From: Parapristionchus giblindavisi
Lineage: Eukaryota > Nematoda > Chromadorea > Rhabditida > Diplogasteridae
Direction: 5' to 3'
Length of the DNA: 64,000 nucleotides
NCBI GenBank assembly: GCA_943737045.1
Contig: CALSFV010000141.1
Coordinates: 1 to 64,000 of the forward strand
In this document: positions 48,523 through 60,600 of the stretch, piece after piece
How the letters are laid out: every line of letters starts with the position of its first letter
Numbering within the stretch: position 1 is the first letter of the stretch
Translations under genes and position numbers: made by a program
Notes under the pieces: model-generated
What the model was told of the DNA's origin: nothing
Database searches by the model: none
The model's input: only the letters and a program-made list of their open reading frames with translations

Positions 48523-51500
48523 TCATCGTTCATCTTCATGCTTGGATGAGTCAGTATTGAGAGGTAACATTTCCGATGAGTGCTGAATGGAAGAAATTTA
48601 AAAAAAAATTTAAGCATTACTTTAACTATTAGGATTCTAAATAAAATAGTGTCTAATGGATTGGTAGGCATCTGAATCGAAAGTGATATAACCAGACGAC
48701 GTAAATGGCATAGGTTGAATAGCTACGCTACACATTTTCAAAATGCGGTCAGTTTTTTTGTTGATTTTCCGGAAATTTTCGGCGCAAAATGAGGTCAGGC
48801 TTCGTAGTTTGTAACGTACTTTTCGACCTATAGTACATGGTTATTCCTGGATTATATTATCTACTTATGAGATTAATTAAATATCAGACACTACAACCTA
48901 ATATCATTATCATTAACATACCTTATCTTGTAGTTTATCATTTGATAGACACAAAAGTCTTCCAGCAAAGAGTACGGTAAGAATAGCAGCAATCAATTCA
49001 ATACATGCACCTACAATCAATCAATCTCATTACTGTATCTATCATCCCTAGTAACTCACATGCAATTAATCCTGCATCTAACCGTACATCCGTACCCAAT
49101 CGAGTCATCTGACTTAAAAGATCAAAGATCAAAGATCATCATATGCTCCGATTGAATTACAGTACCTCTTCTGATTATCTGTTAGTCCATCTCCACATAG
49201 AATCTGACATCTTGAATTGGAAGGCATAGATGTTGCTAATAGATGCCAGTCACATTCACCGAAACATGAATGCTGAAAGAGATTATGGTAATCATTCAAA
49301 GATCAAAGACCAATAGTTATTATACACAAGAAATCTTTTTTTTAATTTTCAAATATACCAAATATTTCCATATACATTATATACATATACATATACATCA
49401 TTGTTTTCTATTCTAATTCATTATACAGTATGATGTTGTTCAAGTATCGTAAATGGTAAATGAACTATTCCCACGCCATTTCTCAATCCATAACTATATA
49501 TATTCTCTCAATGTTATCATAAACATTCCATTTCTCACATTATTATTTCCGATAACCATCTGTCTTTTATTCCTAAATATTTGTTGAGTGTATACACTAT
49601 ATATCAATGAGAGAAGATTAGGGTTCTATTACACATCAAATCTCTTCTTCATTCATATAACTCATCATGTCCCATATATTGAGAAGACTTCATCAATAAC
49701 ATATCTCAGTCTAAAGGAACAAGAACTCACAAGATCGCTTATATGAGAACATTAGATTATAACTATTCATCCTACTATATGTCATATGACATCATTCAAT
49801 CCATTCAAATATCTCATATAAACTTCACTCCCTCCTACTCTATCTTCCTTTCTTTGCATGAGATTGTGAGTCTATAATGAGAGGGATAGAGTATCTTCAT
49901 CCATTCCTTCAGATGGCTTCTCACTCTATCTCATTCGTAGACCAAGACATAGAGATAGAATAGAAAAGGGAAGAAGAAGGGATTGATTGCATCATCATCA
50001 TCCCTTTCATATCATAATGTATTCAATCAGAGTATTCTCATTTCATGTCTCCATCTTATCTTTTCATTCCTTCACTTAATCCATCCATTCCTTCCCTCTT
50101 CTTTGTCACCAATAAAGACATTCCATAATAGAAAGTCCCAGTCAGAAGTATAGAAAGGTTGGAGATTGTGTCAAGGAATTTAGAGAGGCAATAAACACAT
50201 AGAGGTTTCTTCTTGAAGGGAAGAATATAATAGAATGAAGAATCAATGTCATTCTATTCTTCTTCTTCTTCCTTTAGATACATTCTTGATGAGATAAACG
50301 GTGACGAAGAACTTTATTCATGAGAAGAGAAGACGATAAGAATAGAATAGATGAAGAGACATTCAGTAATCCTTCTTTCAATCTTTCATTCCTTCCTATT
50401 TCTCCCTACTATTTCTATTCTAGAGAATAAACAACAACTCAACGGGTCTTAATATATGCAGGGTCAATCTTTCTTACCAAGTATACTAAAGTCTCTCCAA
50501 TCTCAATATATGTATATCCATTCCATTTCAATACCTTGGATGTATATTCTGTATACACTTACAAGGGAACGATCCCAACTTGTCCTGACCATATGAGATG
50601 GCAATAGCATGAATAGAATCAGTTTTCGATGCTGATTACGAATCCGTTTTCAAACGTTGCCCAATCGAGCTGAAATTCGAGAAAATCGATATTGAAAATC
50701 GTCTAGTTGATTCGGAAATTAGTGTGGATTTCTACACAAACCATCCTAATGAGTTCATGAGCTCGTATATCAATTATCCAAGCAACTGCTGTTGTGATTT
50801 AGTAGATAAGGTAGATAAGATGTGTATTTTCGAATCAACTAGACAAATTTCAATATCGATTTTCTCGAAGCTCAGCTCGATTGGGCAACGTATGAAAGCG
50901 GATTCGTAATCAGCATCGAAAACTGATTCTATTCATGCTATTGCCATCTCATATGGCCAGGACAAGTTGGGAACGTTCCCTTGTTAGAATATAATTCAAC
51001 CTCGATAAGAGATATAGAAGAGGGAGGAAATAGACTAATATTCAAAGTACCCATATTGCACCTTCTTCATCCATGATTTCATTTCATTCTTCACCTGATG
51101 TTTGGTCCTTTCCACACCCCAATGCTCACAACTTGGTAGCTTCATGTTACTTTACAGTCATGTCCACATTTGCTTGAAACTACAGCTACAGTAGACGATT
51201 CATTTTCAGGAACAAACAAGTGGGCGCGTGAAAACAATTTCTTTTTTACCATATCCTTGCCAATTATCACAATCTCTTATCTTATCATCGAGTCTAGACC
51301 ATAAAGGGAAACATTGATTGCACTGGGATTTCCCATATTCCATCATGATTATAATATGAACGAAGACGTCATTTGTAGTATGTATAGACACTTCAATGAG
51401 ATTCTTCATAATCTCTTCAACGTCGACGTCATTCAACTAGTCATACTCTGGCTAGGTCTTCTACTCTTTTATTCCGATCGTGTATCGTTTGTATACGATT

Positions 51501-53161
51501 AAACATATCTTCTTCTATATTGTACAAGTCATCATTACTCTTATTAACATCAATATCTCATTCAGACTAACTAATATCACTAATTGCTCATTAGATTCAT
51601 ACACTTCATTAATTTCAATACAACCATATCAGAACACAGCAGATGAACCATTCCGAGTTTGTACAGAAAAAGCCGTGAACCGTTGATCCTTCTCAGAATC
51701 AAAATATAGTTTCAATATCAAATAAAACGATAAATCGTCGAGACCAAAATCTCTCGCCGAATTTCAGTTATAATGAGTATTTTGCAACAGTAACCCGTGA
51801 AACAAAGAATTTGTTCGTATTGAAAAGAGACCATAAAATGACTGCTGAATTCATCTATTTGAATGACAATATAAAGTGTGTATTGTAGTACCTGATAGAA
51901 ATGTATATCAAAGCTACTAGCAATGATTATACATGGAACGAATATGACTGTAGCATGGAGGGACATTAGAACGAAAGCAGCAATGAACGCACGACGAGAT
52001 GATAGAACTCCTGCCAGACCAACCATACTGTAATATATTATATATATTATTGATTATTATGTCAATAAAACATTCTAGACTACAGTACCTTAGATCAGTT
52101 CACGTTAACCTAATCATACATAAATTATAACAAAAAGTATATTATATTTATAGATAGATGAATTGTGAAATGGTCTTTCTAATCGGTAGCTAGGGACGAT
52201 TACGTCATATGTTACTTCCCCTATAGAAGACATTCACTATGGAAATAGAATTGAATAAAAATAGAAAACATAACCGAGTAATCTAATAATAATAATAACA
52301 TTTGTGACATTCCAAACGAAATAGAAGGCTCATTAAATGTACTATCTACTACGTGAATATCTGAATCTGTCTACAGTACCCAATCTTGATATATTATCAA
52401 TTTGTGATAAGACAAAGTCTAGAATATATGCATAATACCGTAGTATTTCATATCAACTAGGCATGTTTTAAGAATGGTTTGCACATGCAAAGTACTCATA
52501 TCACATTGAATTGTTTGATCAATTATAGAATATTTACAAACTACAATAGATAACTACAAAGCAGACACAAATCATATATTTCTTGTCTTAGGTAATACAA
52601 ATATACTTTTATACCATGATATATAACTGAATATACAATTGTAGTCAGTTTATAGTGCATTCATATGCTAAAATGTACACTTTAATAAATAAATAAAATA
52701 CCCAGTAAGTAGGAAGTAGACACTACAACATTCTTCCAATCCTGATAATCGTAGAGTTTTTATCCTTGATGACATATAATCAGCCAAAGTAGCCAATGTT
52801 AACATGACAAAACCGAGAATACATTGCAGTTGTGAGAGTAACTGTAATCACAAAAATGATTATATAGTATCATTGATTGGATGTATGATAAGATATGATT
52901 TGTTCAATCCAATTTTAAGTCATTCATAATATCATTCCTTTATTAAATTAAGATATTAATTACGAGATTCATAGACATAATGGTCTATTATTTACTACTT
53001 CGTTACTTCATTATAAATATAAAAATGATAAATAAAAGATGAAATAGGATAGAAGGAGCATGTGTAGTCACAATTAGTAGATGGAAAACACAAACCTTGA
53101 CAGCTGAGAGCAATTTAGAGGATGTATTAAATGACTTTTGTGCCTGTTTAAAGACATTCAT
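48523..53161 (-). CDS. Four-helix membrane protein of unknown family
   Basis: Seven minus-strand exons join in frame: 53096-53161, 52702-52841, 51892-52027, 49166-49272, 49060-49112, 48922-49010, 48523-48582. A short N-terminus (MNVFKQAQKSFNTSSKLL) precedes TM1 (LQCILGFVMLTLATLADYM), TM2 (VYFLLTGMVGLAGVL), TM3 (AFIAAFVLMSLHATVIFVP), a Cys-bearing loop (HSCFGECDWHLL..CQILCGDG), TM4 (GLIACACIELIAAILTVLFA) and a short acidic tail. Four helices with a cysteine-rich loop between TM3 and TM4 is a tetraspanin/TM4SF-like layout, but no CCG signature is present, so I do not assign the family. The 2.6 kb intron between TM3 and the loop contains a foldback MITE. It is head-to-head with the AGFG gene. 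Confidence 0.75.
49273..51891. other. Long intron of the four-helix protein gene
   Basis: This 2.6 kb intron holds TATACA/ATACAT and pyrimidine-rich simple sequence and one foldback element (50562-50983). A minus-strand open frame at 51206-51436 is not needed for the host gene and has no clear splice sites. Confidence 0.6.
50562..50983. mobile_element. Foldback MITE with TTA duplication (Harbinger-like)
   Basis: Arms of about 160 bases (50562-50724 and 50820-50983) are inverted copies starting CAAGGGAACG. TTA flanks both ends (50559-50561 and 50984-50986), which fits the TWA target choice of PIF/Harbinger elements. The roughly 95-base loop has no coding signal. Confidence 0.85.
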
Positions 53162-54663
53162 CTGAAATAGAAAACAATTGTATATGAAAATGATGAGAAT
53201 AGGTACAACTTATGGAATAGTGGGAAGGCGGAGTTTGAGAGAAGAAGAAGTAGAATAAAGGAGAAAGAGGAGAGAATGGGACATTGAAATAAGAAAGAAG
53301 AGAACGATTGAAGAAAAGAATAAGAGAATAAGAAGAGAAGAAGAAGAAGTGGATATACAAGTGAGAAAGAAGAAGAAGAAGAAGATAGGAATGAATGCAT
53401 CGATAATAAAGATGAATCCGTCCCTTCTTCACTCAATATGATGAGAAATGAATGAATAGATGAAGAGTGAACGAGAAAAGTGCTAAAGAAGATAGAAAGA
53501 AGAACGGGAATATAAAGAGAAAAGATATAGAAGAGGAGATAAAATAATGATGATCCAAAAGAAACAGATATAGCCATAATCCGAGTAAAATATGATAGAG
53601 ATAGGAGTAAGCAGGTGCAGACGAGTCCGATCGGGTGCAATTATAACAAGTAGCGATCTAGACTAGAACATAGGATGGAAAGAAGGCCAGTGAGTTCGAT
53701 GTGAGAATGTTCATCATAAAGACAATCAATGTGAGAAGATCGATTGAACTTAAATAAAATTATGGAAATAAAGAAATATATGAATGTAGATGGAACACGA
53801 AAAGTTACGACTGTTTAAAGTTCACATGGCTACAAAAGGGGTAGCGCGCGTTTATGGTAAAACAATTCAAAGGTGGAGAATACGATTATAATAATGAAAT
53901 GTTTCTCATTTAATATGGTGACCAGATATAGATAGATAGATAAATGTAGATTACAGATGAAAATGGACGAGAGTGCAAACTTTTGAGAGGCAAGAAGAGA
54001 TCACGCACAAAAAATGAGACGAGACCGAAACAAGATTTACTAATCCGAAAGTGTAGAATAATAAAATAATAGCAGAAAGTTTAGCATTTGATATGATGAT
54101 CATCATCATGATGAAAAGATTTAAATCGATCGATTAATCGATACATATAGATGGTACGCGGAAAAGTGCCGACCGGGCAAACTTCAAGGAGGCAGAAAAA
54201 AGGTCGCGCACAAAAATGGAGGGTCCAACGATACGGGATACACTAATTAGATTAGTGCACTAATTAGTGTACACTGCGAAATCATGAGCTCCGGAAGTCC
54301 TGTCTACCAAATAGTCTGATGCTAAAATTCGACGTTTCCTAACAACCGGGACCATGACCAGGTTTTAGTATATAACAAAATAAGCTGGAGTGTATATTGC
54401 CTGGCTCTTATACGGAATGTTAGCTTATGTTAGAAAAAAATGACTGCTTCAAAAAATCAAAGGGTTGGACTTTGAATCGAATTAAAATTCATGAACTATC
54501 TGAATTTATGTTCATTGATTAATCTTAATGAGCAAGCTTGATTACTTGCATTTCCACATTGTTTCAATGTTTCAAGATGCATATAACAGTTTAGATGTTT
54601 CGCAGTCATTGATGATCAGTTATATTCATATCATATGTTTATTATGTTATTACTTCAGATAAT
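53162..54663. promoter_or_regulatory. Divergent promoter region of the membrane-protein and AGFG genes
   Basis: About 1.5 kb between two head-to-head genes. A GA/AAG-rich tract (53240-53540) is followed by three diverged copies of an approximately 80-base sequence (near 53790, 53945 and 54145), and a perfect 11-base inverted repeat with two TAATTA cores (54240-54270). The AGFG ATG at 54664 follows a TTCAG|ATAATA acceptor, so trans-splicing is likely there. Confidence 0.5.
54240..54270. promoter_or_regulatory. Palindrome with paired TAATTA homeodomain-type sites
   Basis: ACACTAATTAG and CTAATTAGTGT are perfect inverted repeats nine bases apart. TAATTA is the core bound by many homeodomain proteins. 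Position about 400 bases before the AGFG start suggests a regulatory site, but this is only a sequence match. Confidence 0.4.
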
Positions 54664-57600
54664 AATGTCACAAACAATACCGCTCTCCACTACGAACAAG
54701 AAAAGACAGGATGAGAAGAATGGAAAGGCTGTCAAGTGACTTTCTTTCCTATATTAATCATTGATTTATAAATATGGGCTGCTGGTATCATTATATTATT
54801 ATAGAGAATTGTCACAACAACCAAAGAATCGTAATTGTGTTGAATGTGGAATGAGGGGTCCAACATATGTGGATATGACTACTACTTCGTATTGCTGTGC
54901 TACCTGTGCAGGTGTACTGTAAGTCTCTCTTCTCTTTCGGAAGACCGATTATAATTGCCTACTTGTTATCTAAACTTTATTCCTTATATTAGACGTGGTC
55001 TGAATCCTCCTCATCGTATAAAATCGATAACGATGGCAACATTCTCGCAAGAAGACGTTGATAAGCTAAGATTAGGAGGCAATGAACTCAACGATAAAAC
55101 ATGGTTGGGTATGTACTTTCATTATCCATTAATAATTATGTTTTTATGATTAAAATGGAAAGAAGCTATGAGTACACTTTAGTTTGTATATAAATATTTC
55201 TACATATTGACTTCTATCATTGTCTTTTATCAATTATAGGATTGTATTCGGGTGCACCGGATCGAAATTTCGCTACTAAAGAAGATCGGACAAAGTTCAT
55301 CACAGATGTGAGTCAGATTGTCGTTCATTCATGATTAATCGTTAGTTTAAACAAGATATTCATTCAATCTCTATGAGATTCTCTTTCTTCATTGTGTTCA
55401 TTCGTATCATAGTCCATATTCTTCAATTAAGGGCTGTAACATTTCATTTATTCCTTAACCACAATAATAGTTTAAAATGAATGAACAAAAATTTTAAAGA
55501 AAGTCTTATCGCCAACCCTGGTGGTATGCAAATTTTTTTTGAGCTCGGTATGGAGCTCCAAAGATGGCCCTTTTTCAGAGTTTTTCGACTATAGCTGGAG
55601 ATCCGTTGAAGGAAACAGAAAAGTCACAAGAGCAACCCTTGCATCAATTTGTATGAGGATCATAATGATGATTAGGGTAATATAAAAAGACGTGTTAGTC
55701 GAGAGATACAAATATTATTTTAATTCAACCAAAAATGTAAGAGCGGAGACGAATAGGGCGCGTAGATGCGGTCATGATAGACTTGCAAAAAATTTTCGTG
55801 AGAAAAAACCTCCCGCAAAGCAAATTATGATTTATTTTTTGTGGGGTTTATTTAAAAATTCGCGAGGTCTCCACACAACAAATCCCAATGGGTTCGTTAA
55901 CTCATCTATCAAACATCTTATCAACGGCCTGTGTAGTGTAGCACAGTACACGGCGGTTCATTGGAGGGAAATCCCTACATTTAACTTTGGCTTGAAGCCT
56001 CCCGCATTACGAAAAATCGGCAAAGTTGTTTTACACCGGGTGGGATTCGAACCCACGAGGTTCGGATCGCCAGACAAAAGTTCTAACCACTAAGCCATCT
56101 CGGCATGCTACATAACTCGTAGAACTCGATGATGAACGCATTTGGGGGGGAGGGACCGCAGCGCGTCGTTGAGCGCGTCGCGTCGCTCCCTCCCCCTACG
56201 CTAACTATTACCGTATATAATAATGAACTTTCGTGGTAAGACATTTGTTGAACAATTTATCCTGATTTTTAAAAACTGCGAGTCGCTCTTAACTACTGTC
56301 CTTGAACCGCCGTGCAGTATTCTGGTCCAAGCCATTTTTCTTCGAAAGCAAGACAAAGGAGAGACCATTGTATTCGAGAGAGTTTGTATGTTGAGCGATC
56401 GTTCTTGCTTTGAAAGTCATGAGAACGCTGTGGTAGTGGATGAGGTGTCTGCATTCACTTTTGGATGTCATGGGTTCGATCCCCCTTGCAGCACTTTTCT
56501 TTTGCTGATTTTGTTGCCGTAGGAAGATTGACATGTTTTACAGTTGATTAGGAAATCGGTTAATAGAACACACTTTATTTTATCCCCAAGTGTGAACTTT
56601 AACAACAAAAGGAGTGAAACAAAGACGATTTTGATTTTGTTGATCTCCAGATTCTTCTCCATCCTATACTGCATCCGAATCCTTAGGGCCTTTTGACGGC
56701 ATAGAAGAGAGCGCTAGCAAGGATCAAAGAGATCCATTAAAAGTTCACACTTGCGGATAAAATAAAGTGTGTTCTATTTACCGATTTCCTAATCACAGTA
56801 AAACATGTCAATCTTTCTACGGCAACAAAATCAGCAAAAGAAAAGTGCCGCAAGGGGATCGAACCCATGACAACCAAAAGTTATTGCAGACACCTTATCC
56901 TCTACACTATACAGGCCGCTGACTAGACGTTTGATAGATGAGTTAACGAACCCATTGGGATTTGTTGTGTGGAGACCTCGCGAATTTTTAAATCGACCCC
57001 CACAAAAAATAAATCATAACTTGCTTTGCGGGAGGTTTTTTCTCACATCAATTTTTTTGCAAGTTTATAATGACCGCTTCCACGCGCCCTATTCGTCTCC
57101 GCTCTTACATTTTTGGTTGAATTAAAATAATATTTGTATCTATCGACTAACACGTCTTTTTTATATTACCCTAGTCATCATTATGATCCTCATATAAATT
57201 GAGCAAGGGTTGCTCTTGTGCCTTTTCTGTTTAATTCAACGGATCTCCAGCTATAGTCGAAAAACTCTGAAAAAGGGCCATCTTTGGAGCTCCATACCGA
57301 GCTCAAATAAAATTTGCATACCACGAGGGTTTGCCCATTATTCTAACATATCGAGAGGTACTCAAAAATGTTATTATCTCAAAAATTTTTTTTGCTGTAC
57401 CGGAGCCTGTCCGACTCTTACGCAAACGGGCTCATATCCTTTGTTTTAAAAATCTCAGCCATCCATATTTCATTGTGAATGATACTATTAGTGGATGATG
57501 ACTGAATGAATGTTGTCTAGTCATAATTAATCATGGTGAGTCTATATCATTATAGAAATATGAACGTAAGAAGTGGTATGTGTCAGCAGAGGAAGTAGCT

Positions 57601-60600
57601 AAACAAGAAGAATTAATAGAAAGAGCAAAGGAATCAAGAAGTGTTCAATTGAAGAGTAATACACATAGAGATGATCCCGTATGTTTTTACCTATTTTCAT
57701 TGTATTTTTAAAGTGTAAGATATCCCGAAATTTCTATCTGCACGTTTCTTCCTGTAAGATCAAGACAACTATTCTGTCCTTGTTAAAATAAAATAACAGA
57801 TACTTAAGTTAACTTGAGTTTTGTCAATTTCCATAGACTCTGTGGTTACATGAATCGTATTGTATCATATGATCTCTATGGATATCGATTGATTAATATT
57901 TAGTTGGATATCTTCTCATCATTATCATTAGGAGGTGAATCCTCTCAATCACAACGACCTCCTCCATCAGTTTCATTAGATTCTGTATTCTCTCCACCAT
58001 CTATGATGGATTGTGTACCTATGAATAGGTATTCATTCATTCATCTATTCTTTATATTTGATCATTTCATTTAGTTCATAACCTTAATCAATTTACTCTA
58101 GTTAAAAATATTAAATTAGATTGCTTAAGTTATGTTTATTATCACATAATATGTTTTGAAATTTTCTTTCCATCGATAAGTCTTTAAAAAGCAAGTATTT
58201 TTTAATTAGTAGGATAGATGGCAATATTCCTCTATTGTAATTATAGACCTCGAGACTTCGATGATCCTCATCCATTTTCTCCACCAGCTTTCATGGCTCC
58301 TCCACCACCATTACCAGGAGTTGTATCACAATCAATAGCTCATATGCATCCACTCAATCAACCTACACATATGCCTGCAAGGTTTATTATCATGATACAC
58401 TCATTTCATATCTTTTTCTTTGTGTAGCCATCACATTTGCTTTTTTATATTCAACCTCATGTGATAGTAAATGCATCAAAATTCGAAATATGGTTGTGAA
58501 AATTTGAATGTAGGGAGACTGTGGCAAAAACAGTCTCGACTATAATGACTTTAGAATGAAATATGAAATGAGTGTTCTTATTTCAGTTTTGCCTTTGGTA
58601 GCCCTCCATCTGGTCTTGTCCCTCAACAACCTCAATTCAATATGAACAATGATCAATCTCATCGACATCCTCCTCCATCTACCGTATCCATATCATCTAC
58701 CGTACCTCCATCACAATCAACTCCTATCAAGATAACTTCTCCTATTGATCCATTCTCACCATTGTCTGCCATTGCTAAGCCGTTCCCTCAGGTATCATTA
58801 CATTACATTATCTACAGTATCATCTTGTTCATCTACAGTAATCCTCTTTCCATTCAGGAGTCAATCAAACAACCAACCATTGCTCCAACTACAACAAGTG
58901 CATTCAATGGTTCATCTACAGTAGCTCCATCATTTGATCCATTTGCATCTTCCAATCCATTCGCTTCTTCAACTCCATTTGGAGCTCCTCAACAACAGGC
59001 TCCATCTCCTGTCGATCCGTTTGGAGCTCCTCAACAGCAAGCTCCAGCTCCTGTGGACCCATTTGGAGCTTCTCAACAGCAAGCTCCAACTCCTTTCGAT
59101 CCTCTTGGAGCTCCGGTGAGTGTACATTATTGTTGATGATGTCTTACTCATATGATTGCTGTTTCATGTATCCTAATGTTAATTTAATTTGGCATACATT
59201 AAAAATGTGGCAACATTTGAAACAGCAAGTCAATGAGATCGTGTCGGGAAAAGGGGAGGAGGAGAAGTGCAGATCGTAGATAGACTCGTTCAAGAAAATG
59301 TTTTATGAATGATAAAAATGTTGATAAGTGAATGATATGATTATGATTATGATTATAGACAACAAACTTTGCTGTGAAATTCGATGGTGATACTCCTACA
59401 TCATGTACAACATTGAAGGCATCAGCTACATTTGATGTATTCAACTCTCATAATAATGGTCAGAATCACTTATCTATTCTTATATTGATTCATTCATCGT
59501 CCTATACTCAATGATCTCCTATATTATTTTTTATTTATTACTATTACTATTATGGTATAATACTCCTTTTATAGGTGGAATTCTACCCAAATCTCAGACA
59601 ACAACAACACTTCCACCATCATCTCAATCAGATCCATTCTCATCTATATTCACTTCAACTCCTACTCTTCCTTCAACTCAACCATCAATGACGTCATCAC
59701 AACCTCCAGTTCACAATACTCCAGTTGTATCATCTACAGTACCTATATCACAACCACAACCTCCTCCTCCATCAACAGTTACTTCTACAGTAATGAATAG
59801 TGGAGGAGATAAATATTCTGCTTTGGCTGAACTTGATGAGGTTAGTCTATAATGTATTTCATCTGAATCATCGAGGAGATGGTTAGTCCATATGGATATT
59901 TCATTTTTTGTGTTTCAAAGTAGGACTTTCATTGAAAGATATCATTGATATTGATGAAGGTGATAGTACTTTGTTTCAGTTATTCCATTCGGGTGGTGAC
60001 TCCACAATATCAAATGGGAAACCTTCATGGATATCTACTGGTATATACAATAGTTACTATTATTGTCTTATCATTTTATATCTATCTTTATTTATTTTAT
60101 TCTTTATCTTTCTTTCATGGTAATTGTTCAATGTTTGCACCTATATGTATGATGTCTTTCTATCCCACTTTATGTTTATGGATTGACTATCCTCATAGGT
60201 TTCTCAGCTCCTCCTCTAACAAAGGCTCCAGCCTTTCCTTCATCATCAATGACATCTGGAGGAGGAATGGGATCAGTTCCACGTAGTTCAACACTTGGAG
60301 CTATATCTTCATCTATCATATCTCCATCATCATCAACAACTCCATGGATGGGATGTGGATCATCCACTATGATCACATCTGCATACTCACATTGTGAGCT
60401 TTTCTTACACATATATCTATGATGAAACATGAATCAATCTTGATACAATGAATATGATCCAAAGAGTATTTATCAATCTAATATGTATTCATTATATCTC
60501 GATTGTTTATCTTTCTATATAGTCATATTATACACTAATCATTGATCACCCACTCTCATACCTTTCATCTATCCTATACTCACTCACCAACACAATTGTA

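Larger units (their letters stand above)
55511..57335. mobile_element. Foldback element carrying tRNA-like modules, in an AGFG intron
   Basis: Outer arms 55511-55937 and about 56912-57335 are inverted copies (for example GGTGGTATGCAAATTTT near the outer ends), and the pairing resumes inward at about 56428-56600 against 56740-56915. Each inner arm bears a tRNA-like segment with a B box (GGGTTCGATCCCC). The left arm is interrupted by about 490 bases (55938-56427) absent from the right, itself holding another tRNA-like module and a GC hairpin. The host exons on both sides are intact. Confidence 0.88.

Noticed and set aside
51206..51436. 76-residue minus-strand frame in the long intron of the membrane-protein gene
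   Set aside because: The host exons on either side join in frame without it, and no matching splice sites were found.
53148..53640. 160-residue hydrophobic minus-strand frame upstream of the membrane-protein gene
   Set aside because: It comes from an AAG/GA-rich tract read as Ser/Leu/Phe; the true first exon (53096-53161) has a start right after an acceptor.
56034..56104. Functional tRNA gene
   Set aside because: A and B boxes and the T stem are good, but the 5' GCCGAGA cannot pair with the 3' end, so no acceptor stem forms.
59924..60040. Longer AGFG exon starting at the TAG acceptor at 59923
   Set aside because: It puts a stop in the frame carried over from the previous exon; the TTTCAG acceptor before 59980 keeps the frame.
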